Shown here piece by piece: positions 34,275 through 34,332 of a stretch of DNA of 34,332 nt. Every line of letters starts with the position of its first letter. Within the stretch, counting starts at the first letter, position 1. The stretch covers positions 1 to 34,332 of the forward strand of contig JAJDXX010000044.1 in NCBI GenBank assembly GCA_022823055.1, in the 5' to 3' direction. The notes under the pieces are model-generated. The model saw only the letters and a list, made by a program, of their open reading frames with translations. It searched no databases and was not told the origin of the DNA. The position numbers and the translations under genes were made by a program. This DNA comes from Candidatus Binatia bacterium (GTDB lineage: Bacteria > Desulfobacterota > Binatia > UBA9968 > JAJDTQ01).

Positions 34275-34306
34275 TGGGCGTTGGCAGAGCAAGGCGGCGC
34301 CCGGAT

Positions 34307-34332
34307 CGTCAGTCCCGCGGAACAGACGGTGC
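34307..34332 (+). repeat. Dispersed repeat, type B, cut by the window end
   Basis: CGTCAGTCCCGCGGAA, then CAGACGGTGC, matches the left arm and the start of the right arm of the other type B copies. Confidence 0.6.

Overview
The window is GC-rich (about two thirds G+C by eye) and gene-dense, with a mix of housekeeping, regulatory and catabolic genes. It looks like a Gram-negative bacterium of a deltaproteobacterial or Tectomicrobia-like lineage: it has a glnE adenylyltransferase, an RpoD-type sigma factor, a sigma-54 activator with a sigma-54 promoter, a DegP/HtrA protease, and many amidohydrolase, UbiD and carboxyltransferase genes typical of uncultured environmental genomes. The taxonomic placement is inference only.

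Layout. Bases 1-291 hold dispersed palindromic repeats and no clear gene. Bases 292-8967 are core genes: a ferredoxin/adrenodoxin-type NADP reductase (-), adk and an overlapping HAD phosphatase (+), glnE (-), an HPF ribosome-hibernation domain fused to a cold-shock domain (+), and rpoD (-). Bases 9007-13967 hold a stress-type module on the minus strand: an NtrC-type response regulator, its membrane histidine kinase and degP. DegP has a near-consensus sigma-54 promoter at its start, and the kinase gene has its own sigma-70 promoter. Bases 14088-18174 (-) hold RidA, an FMN alpha-hydroxy-acid dehydrogenase, a secreted phytase-like protein and a folM-folX-folK pterin operon. Bases 18238-20166 (+) hold a ferritin-like di-iron candidate, a small membrane protein and a retropepsin-like aspartyl protease.

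Bases 20204-34332 are the accessory half: a DUF1932 dehydrogenase, a compositionally foreign hypothetical gene, a UbiD decarboxylase, a VapBC toxin-antitoxin pair next to a broken DUF4160 gene, an M20-type hydrolase with an ACMSD-like amidohydrolase, a repeat cluster, and three tandem paralogues of a pyruvate-carboxylase/oxaloacetate-decarboxylase carboxyltransferase domain. These three lack any biotin domain, and a convergently oriented sulfatase gene sits among them.

The points most worth a second look are the three biotin-less carboxyltransferase paralogues with an altered substrate pocket, the sigma-54/two-component/DegP circuit with a 24-bp palindrome on the promoter, a recurrent TTGAC-N14-TGN-TACCG promoter type together with a substituted RpoD region 2.4, and mosaic repeats that share one arm but carry two different second arms. 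No tRNA, rRNA, CRISPR array, insertion sequence or prophage was recognised.
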